A stretch of 64,000 nt of DNA from Longimicrobiales bacterium (lineage in GTDB: Bacteria; Gemmatimonadota; Gemmatimonadetes; Longimicrobiales; Gaopeijiaceae), in NCBI GenBank assembly GCA_958295645.1, contig OY282361.1, positions 1,454,501 through 1,518,500 on the forward strand, read 5' to 3'. The notes beneath the pieces are model-generated. The model saw only the letters and a list, made by a program, of their open reading frames with translations, had not been told where the DNA came from and searched no databases. Positions 23,023 to 30,280 of the stretch are shown here, piece after piece. The translations under genes were made by a program, and so were the position numbers. Positions within the stretch are counted from its first letter, which is position 1, and each line of letters begins with the position of its first letter.

Positions 23023-23705
23023 TCCGGGCCGCGCCCGTCCGCTGCGGGGAACGGCACCGGCAGTCCCGGCAACGCGAAGGCCCCGGGGAAGTCCGCGTCC
23101 GCTTCCTTCTGCTTGCCGCTCCAGGTCTCCACGTCGATCCGGTAGACCGCCGTGCGCTTGAGCTCGGCGTCCGTGGTGGGCCGGTAGTCCGTTCCGGGCC
23201 GCAGGTGGGGCGCGTACTTGTCGAGCAGCATCTGAAGCGCGGCCTTGGCCTCGGCGGGGTCCTCCACCACGCGGCCCGTGCCGAAGGCGACCACGCCGGC
23301 GTACTCCACCGAGAACTCCAGGGCCTCGGGGGCCGGCAGCAGGCGTCCCATGGCGACGGCGCCGAAGGCCACGGGGGAGGCCTCTTCCAAGTTGGCGCGG
23401 GTGCGGCCCGTGCGATGCGTGTGCAGATAGATTCGCCGGTCCGCGCTCTCGTCCGTCCGGGCTCCGCCGTCGTCGAAGACGAACAGATTGGAGTTGAGGA
23501 AAGGTTGGCCGCCGTCGCCGACGGTCGCCAAGAACCCGTAGGGCGCGCGCTTCAGGAAGGACGCCACCCAGTCGTCGTTCTTGGTCCGATCCCGGCGCCG
23601 GACGGCGCTGCGGGGGTCGCCCCGGCCGATGCCGTTCGCCCGGCTGGGACGGTTCGCTCGGCTGGGACGGTTCGCTCGGCCCGATCCGTCCGCTCGGGGC
23701 TTCAT
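23019..23705 (-). CDS. Pyridoxamine 5'-phosphate oxidase-family flavin-binding protein
   Basis: About 228 residues from ATG 23705 (23771 is an alternative). The core, APYGFLATVGDGGQPFLNSNLFVFDD ... IYLHTHRTGRTRANLEEASPVAFGAV, is the split-barrel FMN fold of the PNPOx-like/YhbP group. The N-terminal 35 residues contain an 18-bp tandem repeat encoding RANRPS units and look disordered. The substrate is unknown; reduction of a flavin or deazaflavin-linked substrate is typical. Its TGA overlaps the start of the NAGPA gene. Confidence 0.82.
   Translation of the reverse strand: MKPRADGSGRANRPSRANRPSRANGIGRGDPRSAVRRRDRTKNDDWVASFLKRAPYGFLATVGDGGQPFLNSNLFVFDDGGARTDESADRRIYLHTHRTGRTRANLEEASPVAFGAVAMGRLLPAPEALEFSVEYAGVVAFGTGRVVEDPAEAKAALQMLLDKYAPHLRPGTDYRPTTDAELKRTAVYRIDVETWSGKQKEADADFPGAFALPGLPVPFPAADGRGPE
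23634..23690. repeat. 18-bp tandem repeat at the start of the PNPOx-like gene
   Basis: The unit GGTTCGCTCGGCTGGGAC is repeated about three times, the last copy diverging. In the minus-strand gene it encodes RANRPS units and keeps frame (18 bases). It sits within the first 30 codons, like other tandem repeats near starts in this window. Confidence 0.8.
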
Positions 23706-23889
23706 GAGTTCATGTCGCTTGTCTTCCGGCGTTCGTGCGGACTTTCGGGCGGCCCGCCGGAAGCAAGGCACATGACGGACGGGGGACGACGAGGCACGAC
23801 GACGCCCCGACCGAATCTAACCACGCTGGCCGCCGGGTTGGAGGCGCCGCGGTTCCGTGGACGCGTCGAAGCTTCGGCTGCGGCCCGCC

Positions 23890-24032
23890 GGCCCAGCGCG
23901 CGGGTTCATGCCGGGCGCGGAGTTCCGCATGTGCGCCGCGCAGGGCCCGCCCGCCAAGCGCGCGGGTCACGAGGTTCGCGACCAGCAGGGCCGGCTGCGG
24001 CAGCCCGCCCCCCCGAGCGCGCGGGTTATAAT
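23890..24032. repeat. Three ~60-bp imperfect repeats upstream of the 24041 gene
   Basis: The core AGCGCGCGGGTT/C recurs near 23894, 23956 and 24015, each after a C-rich run (GGCCC, CCGCC, CCCCCC). The last copy leads directly into the TATAAT box of the downstream gene. No coding sense was seen across the block. It appears to be a local tandem duplication of the promoter-proximal region. Confidence 0.55.
24027..24032 (+). promoter_or_regulatory. Leaderless-type -10 box (TATAAT) for the 24041 gene
   Basis: A perfect TATAAT lies eight bases before the ATG at 24041, and no Shine-Dalgarno sequence separates them. Transcription would start at or next to the ATG and give a leaderless mRNA. Similar TANNNT boxes lie seven bases before the starts at 5297, 54949 (minus) and 57602. 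Confidence 0.55.
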
Positions 24033-24040
24033 CCGGCGCC

Positions 24041-24595
24041 ATGATCGATCGTCCCTCCTCGCGCCGCGCCGCGCCGCGCCGCCTCGTTCGCACCAAGCCG
24101 AGACGCCTCGCGACCGCCTTCGCGACCGCCTGCCTCGCGGGAGCGGGACTCGCCGCGGCTGGACCCTTGGCGCCGGCCGCCGGCCAGTACCGCTTCGGGA
24201 TATCGGTCGGCGGGGCGAGCGCCGTCGCCGTCCTCGCCGAGTACCGCTGGGACCACCAGGGGCTGGAGCTGCAGCTGGGCACCTGGGGCTTCCGGGAGGC
24301 GAGCCTGACCCTGACGGCCAAGCAGTACTTCGGCTCCCATGCGGTCGAGCCGTTCGTGGGGGCTGGACTGTGGGGCATCTTGGCGCGCACCGAGGAGGGT
24401 ACGGGAGTGGGCTTGATCGCTCGCTTGCCGGCAGGCTTCGACGCGCGATTCTCCGGGAACCACTGGCTGGGCGCAGCCGTGTACCTCAATCGCGCCCTCG
24501 CGCTGCGGCGCCCCGACCCGGAGGACCTGCGCCCGCCCCGGAAGGCCTTCATCCCCCTGCCCGAGTTCAGCTATCGCTGGAAGCCGAGCGAGTAG
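24041..24595 (+). CDS. Secreted hypothetical protein, probable small beta-barrel
   Basis: A 184-residue protein with a long positively charged leader and hydrophobic stretch (FATACLAGAGLAAAGPLAPAAG) resembling a signal peptide. The mature part alternates short strands: YRFGISVGGASAVAVLAEYRW, LELQLGTWGFREASLTLTAK, VEPFVGAGLWGILA and WLGAAVYLNRALA. This fits an outer-membrane-type barrel of eight or so strands. No specific family is recognised. A TATAAT box eight bases before the ATG suggests a leaderless transcript. Confidence 0.7.
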   Translation: MIDRPSSRRAAPRRLVRTKPRRLATAFATACLAGAGLAAAGPLAPAAGQYRFGISVGGASAVAVLAEYRWDHQGLELQLGTWGFREASLTLTAKQYFGSHAVEPFVGAGLWGILARTEEGTGVGLIARLPAGFDARFSGNHWLGAAVYLNRALALRRPDPEDLRPPRKAFIPLPEFSYRWKPSE

Positions 24596-24623
24596 CGACG
24601 TTTTCCCGGAGCAACGGTTGCGG

Positions 24624-24869
24624 TCAGCGCTCCTCGGGCTTGTCCCAGGTGGGCTCCCAGAATCGCTTCTCGGCCTCGCGAATCTCCTCCAGGTCCAACG
24701 GCTCGTCCTCCTCCTCGCGCACGAGCCACCCCCGTTCCTCGATCTGCCGCACGTCCTCGTCGGACAGGCCGCCGTCTCCCGCATCGGCCCGGTTCCTCCG
24801 CATCCTCAGGCGCGCCAACGCGCCACCAGCCAACGCCAGACCCGCCAGCACCGCGAAGACGTACGTCAC
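24624..24869 (-). CDS. Small single-span membrane protein with acidic tail
   Basis: An 81-residue protein: one N-terminal transmembrane helix (TYVFAVLAGLALAGGALARL), then a basic RLRMRRNR stop-transfer segment and a highly charged cytoplasmic tail (LVREEEDEPLDLEEIREAEK). No family was recognised. The GTG start at 24869 overlaps the stop of a preceding 24-codon micro-ORF. The promoter-proximal region has been duplicated, giving a chain of GTGA-linked frames that runs back to the thrC stop. It is downstream of, and probably co-transcribed with, thrC. Confidence 0.7.
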   Translation of the reverse strand: MTYVFAVLAGLALAGGALARLRMRRNRADAGDGGLSDEDVRQIEERGWLVREEEDEPLDLEEIREAEKRFWEPTWDKPEER

Positions 24870-25020
24870 GACGCCGCAGGCCCCGGCAGGCGGACGACCG
24901 AGCCGGCCGAGTCCGGCCACAAGGCGAAAACGTACGTCACGGCCCAGCAGGCCTCGAGCCGCACGCGACCGGGCCGGCCGAGTCTGAGCACCCGGAGGCG
25001 AAGACGACCCTCACGTCCCC
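24853..25020. repeat. ~70-75 bp tandem repeats carrying duplicated GTG starts between thrC and the small membrane gene
   Basis: Three partial copies start at about 24853, 24923 and 24998 and share GCGAARACG(TACG)TCAC, CAGGCC and GGCCGGCCGAGT elements. Read on the minus strand, each copy begins with GTGA. The thrC stop (25011-25013) overlaps GTG 25014. That frame (25 codons) stops at 24937-24939 overlapping GTG 24940. The next frame (24 codons) stops at 24866-24868 overlapping GTG 24869, the real gene. The stop/start couplings are exact in all three places. Confidence 0.8.
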
Positions 25021-26219
25021 TCGGGCTCCATCCCCACGTACTTGAGACCGCTGCCCGTGTTGAAGAGCAACACCTCTTCCCCGCCGCCCAACAGGCCCAT
25101 GTCGCGCAACTTGGGCACCGCCGCCGCCGTCGCCCCGCCCTCCGGCGCCGCGAACACGCCCGTGGCGGCCCCGATGGCCTCCACCCAACGAGCCATGTCC
25201 TGGTCGCTCACGGCCACGGCCCCGCCCTCCGACTCCCGCAGCGCGCGCAGGATCAGGAAATCCCCCACCGCCCCCGGCACGCGCAGGCCGGACGCATACG
25301 TGGCCGGGTCGGTCCACGCACGCGCCTCCTCCTCGCCTTCCTCCCAGGCGCGCACCATCGGCGCGCAGCCCTCCGCCTGCACCGCGAACATCTTGGGCCG
25401 CTCCGGGCCGATCCATCCCAGCTGCTCCATTTCGGCAAAGGCCTTCCACATGCCGATCAAGCCGGTTCCGCCCCCGGTCGGATACACGACGGCGTCCGGC
25501 AGGCGGCCCATCTGCTCGAACAGCTCGTACCCCATCGTCTTCTTGCCCTCGACCCGGTAGGGCTCCTTCAGCGTGGAGAGGTCCCACCACCCGTGCTCGT
25601 CGCAGTTCCGGCGCACCACCTTGCCGCAGTCGCTGATGACGCCGTCGAGCAGCTGCACGCTCGCCCCGAGCGCTCCGATCTCGGCCAGAATCGGCGCGGG
25701 AACGTCGCGCGGGAGCACCACGTGAACCGGCAGGCCCGCCGCCGCTCCGTAGGCCGCGCTGGCGCTCGCTGCGTTGCCCGCCGACGGAATGGCCAACTCC
25801 TTCGCGCCCAGCTCCCAGGCGCGCGACACCGCTATGCACAGGCCCCGGTCCTTGAACGAACCGGTCGGATTCTGTCCTTCGTCCTTGATCCAGAGACGCC
25901 GCACGCCCATGGAACGAGCCAGCCGGGGCGAGTCGATCAGCGGCGTGAATCCTTCGCCCAGGGTGATCCGGCGCAGGGGGTCGCGAACGGGCAGGACTTC
26001 CGCGTAGCGCCAGAGCGTGGGCGGACGGCCCGCGAGCGATGCGGGCGTGAAGCGGCCCTTCAGCGCGTCCAGGTCGTAGCGCACCAGAAGGGGCCTGCCG
26101 GCCTCCGACAGCCCGGCCAAGCGCTCCGAAGGACTCGTGCGGCCCGTGCTCGAACACTCAAGGTGGACGGCGCCGGGGCTGGGCGGGAGCGAAGGGCCTG
26201 TGCGGCGGGATGCGTTCAT
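25011..26219 (-). CDS. thrC: Threonine synthase
   Basis: A 402-residue PLP enzyme converting O-phosphohomoserine to threonine. It shows the class II/III threonine-synthase layout: ITLGEGFTPLIDSPRLA, the PLP lysine in NPTGSFKDRGL, SAGNAASASAAYGAAAGL, and the Ser/Gly-rich phosphate-binding VVYPTGGGTGLIGMWKAF. ATG 26219 is used; the first ~60 residues (zinc-ribbon-like ECSSTG region) are less conserved. The gene is transcribed away from the ECF sigma gene. Its stop begins the duplicated GTGA chain. Confidence 0.93.
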   Translation of the reverse strand: MNASRRTGPSLPPSPGAVHLECSSTGRTSPSERLAGLSEAGRPLLVRYDLDALKGRFTPASLAGRPPTLWRYAEVLPVRDPLRRITLGEGFTPLIDSPRLARSMGVRRLWIKDEGQNPTGSFKDRGLCIAVSRAWELGAKELAIPSAGNAASASAAYGAAAGLPVHVVLPRDVPAPILAEIGALGASVQLLDGVISDCGKVVRRNCDEHGWWDLSTLKEPYRVEGKKTMGYELFEQMGRLPDAVVYPTGGGTGLIGMWKAFAEMEQLGWIGPERPKMFAVQAEGCAPMVRAWEEGEEEARAWTDPATYASGLRVPGAVGDFLILRALRESEGGAVAVSDQDMARWVEAIGAATGVFAAPEGGATAAAVPKLRDMGLLGGGEEVLLFNTGSGLKYVGMEPEGT

Positions 26220-26560
26220 GGATGGTGCGCGGCGGGCGGTGGGAGGGCTGTGGGAATAGAGGGCAGCGGGCAAGAGGGCCGCGGGCGTGGCGGGCCTCGG
26301 GGCGCTAGGATAAGGTCGCCTTCGCCCGCAACAGCCGGAAGGCGGACAGGCGGGCCGGGAGGAGGACAGGCGGACCGGAAGGCGGACAGGGCGGACCCGG
26401 CGGTGGACTCGCGGGCTGGGCGGCGGACCCGCGGGCCAGAAAGCCGCATCCCCGCGAGGGCAACCCTTTCGCCGCCAACGGTCATCCAAGTGACCGACCG
26501 ACGGGGAACCCATCGCGCCCAGCTCGCGCTCACGGGGCGGGCCAGCCGGACGAGACGACA
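26220..26560. other. Divergent intergenic region with a G-rich minisatellite
   Basis: About 340 bases separate thrC from the ECF sigma gene. From about 26336 to 26450 the plus strand carries irregular copies of GGCGGACAGGCGGACCGG and related GGCGGACCCGCGGG units with a period of roughly 20-25 bases. No confident promoter was recognised. The sigma reading frame is open back to 26494 without ATG, GTG or TTG. Confidence 0.55.
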
Positions 26561-26640
26561 TCGAACCAGAGCTGATTGCCAGGGCCTGCAAGGGCGACAG
26601 CCGGGCTGTCCGCGCCCTGTACGACCGGTACGCGCCCCGC

Positions 26641-27111
26641 GTGTACGCCGTGGTGCGGCGAATCGCCGGGGACGACGACTTGGCGCAGGACTGCGCGCAG
26701 GAGACTTGGATGCGGGCCATCCGCGCCTTGCCGACCTTCCGGGGCGAGGCCCGGTTCGGCACGTGGTTGCACCGGATCGCGGTCAACGCGGCCCTGCAGG
26801 CGATCCGCAAGGAGAAGAGCCGAACCCAGCGCGAGGCGCCCATGCCCGAAGACATCGGGGTGGCGCCGGACTTGGGCGATCCGTTGCTGGCGCGGAAGCT
26901 GGAGGCGGCGTTGGACGAGTTGCCGCCGGGGATGCGGGAAGTGCTCATATTGCACGACGTGGAGGGCTACACGCACGCGGAGGTCGGCGAGGCGCTGGGC
27001 GTGACCGCGGGCACCTCCAAGTCGCAGTTGTTCAAGGCGCGGGCGCGGATGCGCCGCCTTCTGGGCGGTTGCGGATACGACAACGAGGAGGCGAAGGCAT
27101 GGAGCGGTTGA
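26641..27111 (+). CDS. ECF RNA polymerase sigma factor
   Basis: At least 156 residues with sigma-70 region 2 (VVRRIAGDDDLAQDCAQETWMRAIRALP) and region 4 (LDELPPGMREVLILHDVEGYTHAEVGEALGVTAGTSKSQL). The first available start in frame is GTG 26641, but homology plainly starts earlier: codons from about 26560 read IEPELIARACKGDSRAVRAL, the normal N-terminal helix. No ATG, GTG or TTG lies between that point and the stop at 26491, so a rare start or a frameshift (a GTG at 26490 is in another frame) is likely. The next gene overlaps its 3' end and is its probable anti-sigma factor. Confidence 0.85.
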   Translation: MYAVVRRIAGDDDLAQDCAQETWMRAIRALPTFRGEARFGTWLHRIAVNAALQAIRKEKSRTQREAPMPEDIGVAPDLGDPLLARKLEAALDELPPGMREVLILHDVEGYTHAEVGEALGVTAGTSKSQLFKARARMRRLLGGCGYDNEEAKAWSG

Positions 27112-27821
27112 CTCTGGAAGCGTTGGCGCGGCTCGTCGACGAGGCGCCGACCCCCGAGGAACAGGCGGTCTTGGACGCCGACCCGGAGGCGGCAAGGGAG
27201 CTCGAGACGCTCCGCGCCCAGCGTGAGGCGCTGGGAGACCTGCCGTCGGTGCTGCCGGCGGAAGCGTGGCAGGCGGTGGAGGCCAAGCTGTTGTCGGCGG
27301 GACTGATCCGTGCTCCGGTGGGACGGGCGGCGTCCCCAACCAGTGTTGCCCGGGTTGCGGATCCGGTTCCCGCCGCCGTTGCCGCGCAGCTGCCGTGGCG
27401 CTGGTGGCGTCCAGCGGCGGCCGCGTTGATCGTCTTCGCTGCGGGGACGGCCGCGGGATGGGCCGCGGCGCCGGGCGGGCAGGCGGCGTTTCCGGCCGGA
27501 GCAGGGATTGGGGCACGCGCCGTCGTGGACGAGCCGGCGCCGCCCCGCACTCTGGAGGACGCGCGCCTGGCAGTTCAGGCCGCGGAGAGGCGTTGGATCA
27601 CCGCCCACAACCACTATTGGGGCCTCGTGGACGCCCGCCAGCCCCAAGTTGCCGTCGGCGATCCGGCCGCTCGGTTGGCCGCGTTGGAAGCGCTCGTCGC
27701 GGTGGGCCGGGCGGCGGTGGCGGAGTCGCCGTCGGACGCCTTCTTCAACGGCTTCCTGGTCAGCACCCTGGCCCAGCAGCAACAGACTCTCCGGCAGATC
27801 AGCCGCGCGGGCTGGTACTGA
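27099..27821 (+). CDS. Probable membrane anti-sigma factor
   Basis: A 240-residue protein overlapping the sigma gene by 13 bases. The N-terminal ~75 residues are acidic and helical (LTLEALARLVDEAPTPEEQA) without a classic HxxxCxxC zinc motif. One membrane span follows (AAAALIVFAAGTAAGWAAAP), and a periplasmic helical domain (ARLAVQAAERRWITAHNHYW ... TLAQQQQTLRQISRAG) ends it. Size, topology and position fit an anti-sigma factor holding the upstream ECF sigma at the membrane. This is inferred from context. Confidence 0.72.
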   Translation: MERLTLEALARLVDEAPTPEEQAVLDADPEAARELETLRAQREALGDLPSVLPAEAWQAVEAKLLSAGLIRAPVGRAASPTSVARVADPVPAAVAAQLPWRWWRPAAAALIVFAAGTAAGWAAAPGGQAAFPAGAGIGARAVVDEPAPPRTLEDARLAVQAAERRWITAHNHYWGLVDARQPQVAVGDPAARLAALEALVAVGRAAVAESPSDAFFNGFLVSTLAQQQQTLRQISRAGWY

Positions 27822-27826
27822 GGCTC

Positions 27827-28951
27827 GTGACCCGTCGGCTTGCCGCCGAAAGCACCGACCGTCCCGGAGAGCGACCGGGGTGGGGGAAGCTACTGGGCTT
27901 CGTGAGCGCCCGGCGCGCATTGGCGCTGGACTTCGTGAGCACCCGGCGCGCGTTGGCACTAGGCCTCGTGAGCACCCGGCGCACGTTGGCGCTGGCCGCC
28001 GTCCTGGCGATCCTGGTTCCCGCCTCCGCGAACGGTCAGGAGGCCGGGGGCGGGCGGGCGGCCTCGAACCGGCTCGCGACAGACGAGATCGGCGGAGAGG
28101 ATGGATGGATCGGCATCCGCTTCAACGCGACGGCGAGTTCGCTGGGCTCCGCTCCCTTCGAGATGCTGGTCACCGAAGTCTACCGGGGCGGGCCCGCCGA
28201 CCTCGCCGGCATCCGCGCGGGCGACCGGTTGGCCCCGGCCGACCCAGTGGCTCCGTACTTGGCTTGGGTTCGCTCGGTCGTGAACGCGGGCCCGGGCAGC
28301 AGCGTCCGGTTGCGACTCAGGCGAGCCGGCCAGGAGCAAGATGTCGTCGTGGTGACGGGCCGGCGTCCGCCCAGCCTTCCGCCCGCCCCCGTGTACCGCT
28401 ACGAAGTCGTGCGCAGCCGGATTTACGCAGCCACCGATTCCATGCTGGTTGCCGTCACGCTACGGGGCGACTCGCTTCTGCGGGCGGGCTCCCTGTTGGC
28501 CGGCAATGCGGGACTCGCGTGGGCCGACACGGTCTTCGACGCACGGAGTTGGATCGACACGCTCGTCGCAAGGGAGTTGGACTTCCTGGCCGAGTTGCGG
28601 GCGGCTTGGGTGGACGGGGCGGAGACTGCCGGGCTTGGCGGCGCCGGACGGCCATCCGGAAGCGCCACGTTGTTTGCCGCGGTCATGGGCGGCGCCCAGT
28701 TGCGGGACATGACTCGCGGCTTGGCCCGCCACTTCGGAACCAGCGAGGGCGTACTGGTGATCCGCGTGACTCCGGCCAGCCCGGCCGCCAACGCGGGATT
28801 TCGCGCCGGCGACGTGGTCGTCGCGGCTGGAGGCAGGCCGCTCGCGACCGCCTCCGCCCTCCGGGCCGCCCTGCGGAACGCCTCCGCCCCCCTTCGACTC
28901 GACTTGATCCGCAACGGCGAACGGATCGCGCTCTTCCATCCCGCCGGGTAG
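27827..28951 (+). CDS. Exported protein with two PDZ domains
   Basis: About 340-375 residues depending on start. Three in-frame GTG codons (27902, 27935, 27968), each in a 33-bp repeat encoding V-S-x-R-R-x-L-A-L, precede a signal peptide (LALAAVLAILVPASANGQ). A first PDZ-like domain (DGWIGIRFNATASSLGS ... GGPADLAGIRAGDRLAP) and a second (GVLVIRVTPASPAANAGFRAGDVVVAAGGRPLATA) flank a helical middle. No protease domain is present. It is the third gene of the sigma/anti-sigma operon and probably senses or stabilises envelope proteins. GTG 27968 gives the most normal signal peptide. Confidence 0.82.
   Translation: MTRRLAAESTDRPGERPGWGKLLGFVSARRALALDFVSTRRALALGLVSTRRTLALAAVLAILVPASANGQEAGGGRAASNRLATDEIGGEDGWIGIRFNATASSLGSAPFEMLVTEVYRGGPADLAGIRAGDRLAPADPVAPYLAWVRSVVNAGPGSSVRLRLRRAGQEQDVVVVTGRRPPSLPPAPVYRYEVVRSRIYAATDSMLVAVTLRGDSLLRAGSLLAGNAGLAWADTVFDARSWIDTLVARELDFLAELRAAWVDGAETAGLGGAGRPSGSATLFAAVMGGAQLRDMTRGLARHFGTSEGVLVIRVTPASPAANAGFRAGDVVVAAGGRPLATASALRAALRNASAPLRLDLIRNGERIALFHPAG
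27902..28000 (+). repeat. Three in-frame 33-bp repeats, each with a GTG start
   Basis: Units start at 27902, 27935 and 27968, exactly 33 bases apart. Each begins with the GTG of CGTGAGC followed by RCCCGGCGCRC and TTGGC. Because 33 is a multiple of three, all GTGs share one frame and lead into the same signal peptide, so translation could begin at any of them with 0, 11 or 22 extra residues. Confidence 0.9.
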
Positions 28952-28995
28952 AGGTCTCGACAGGTCGGCGGGGCCGTCGTGGCGACTCGCCTGAA

Positions 28996-29033
28996 GCGGG
29001 CAGGCCCCACGCTCCCGGCGCGACCTGCCCCGC
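28996..29033. terminator. GC-rich hairpin between convergent genes
   Basis: GCGGGCAGG (28996-29004) can pair with CCTGCCCCGC (29024-29033), one base bulged, around a 19-base loop. No T-tract follows on either strand, so if it terminates transcription it is not a classical intrinsic terminator. Confidence 0.3.
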
Positions 29034-29043
29034 AGGTTCTCGG

Positions 29044-30261
29044 CTACTCGTAGCGAAGGGCGTCGATCGGGTCGAGAAGCGAGGCGCGGCGGGCCGGCCA
29101 GATGCCGAAGAAGAGGCCGATGGCGGCCGAGAATCCCAGCGCCACGGCGACGGCCTCGGGCGCCACGGCGGTCTGCCAGGTGGGATTCAGGCGGGTGATG
29201 AGATCCGCGCTCGCGGCTCCAGCGGCGACGCCGAGAATGCCGCCCACGATGCAGAGCACCAGCGCCTCCACGAGGAACTGAAACAAGATGGTCTTGCGGC
29301 TCGCGCCCAACGCCTTGCGAACGCCGATCTCGCGCGTGCGCTCGGTGACGCTCACCAACATGATGTTCATGATGCCGATGCCGCCCACCAGCAGGCTCAC
29401 TCCGGCGATGCCGGCCAGCAGGAGACCCAGCGTCTCGTTGGCCTCGTTCGACACCTCGAGCATTTCCGACGATCTCTGGATGCTGAAGTCGGCGTCCTCG
29501 CTGGGACGGATTCGGTGCTCGCGCCGAACGACGCGGTCGATCTCGGCCCAGGCCGCGTCGAGCTGCTCGGGCGAATCCGTGGCCACATAGATGGAACGAA
29601 GCCGGTCGCGCCCGCCCATGACCCGGTACATGGCCGTCGAAAGCGGGATGAATATCTGGTCGTCGGGCCGCACCCACCACGCCGAACCCTTCTCCTTCAG
29701 CGTGCCGACGACTTCGAAGGGGATGCCGCGAATCTGGATCGTTCGGCCCACCAGCAGCGGGGCCGGGGTGCCCAGCTCCTCGGGCACGTTGTAGCCCAGC
29801 ACGGCCACGCGGCGGCGTCCTTGGACCTCGCCTTCGTCGAAGAAACGGCCGTGCACGATCTCGTGATTGTGGAGATCGAAGAACGACGGCCACGTCCCGA
29901 TCACCGAATGCGAGGAATTCCAGCGCAGGTAGGACACCTGCTGGCGGCCCTCGATTTCGGGCGCAACGTCGTAGCGTTCGTCCAGCTGGCTTCGCAGAGC
30001 GACGGCGTCGTCCTCCTCCAGCCGCCGGGAACCGCTCGCGACGCCCCGGAAGAAGCCCTGGCCCGGCCGCACCGTGAGAACGTTGGTGCCCATGACCTCG
30101 ATCTGCTCCTGCACGCGCCGCTGCGCGCCTTCGCCCAGGGCCACCATCGCGATCACGGCGGCGCAGCCGATCACGATGCCCAAGGCCGTGAGGCCCGAGC
30201 GGAGAGCGTTTGCGCGAATGGAAGCAAGCGCGACGACGATCGTTTCCTTGACGACGAACAT
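29044..30261 (-). CDS. ABC transporter permease, MacB/FtsX type
   Basis: A 405-residue inner-membrane protein. An N-terminal helix (RSGLTALGIVIGCAAVIAMVAL) precedes a large periplasmic MacB_PCD domain (GTNVLTVRPGQGFFRG ... VDRVVRREHRIRPSEDADFS). Three C-terminal helices follow, including the conserved GIGIMNIMLVSVTERTREIG and GVRKALGASRKTIL loop. It is the last gene of the efflux operon and works with the adaptor, ATPase and TolC genes upstream as a tripartite MacAB-TolC-like pump. The substrate is unknown. Confidence 0.95.
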   Translation of the reverse strand: MFVVKETIVVALASIRANALRSGLTALGIVIGCAAVIAMVALGEGAQRRVQEQIEVMGTNVLTVRPGQGFFRGVASGSRRLEEDDAVALRSQLDERYDVAPEIEGRQQVSYLRWNSSHSVIGTWPSFFDLHNHEIVHGRFFDEGEVQGRRRVAVLGYNVPEELGTPAPLLVGRTIQIRGIPFEVVGTLKEKGSAWWVRPDDQIFIPLSTAMYRVMGGRDRLRSIYVATDSPEQLDAAWAEIDRVVRREHRIRPSEDADFSIQRSSEMLEVSNEANETLGLLLAGIAGVSLLVGGIGIMNIMLVSVTERTREIGVRKALGASRKTILFQFLVEALVLCIVGGILGVAAGAASADLITRLNPTWQTAVAPEAVAVALGFSAAIGLFFGIWPARRASLLDPIDALRYE

Positions 30262-30280
30262 GGTGTGGCTCTCCCGGTCG

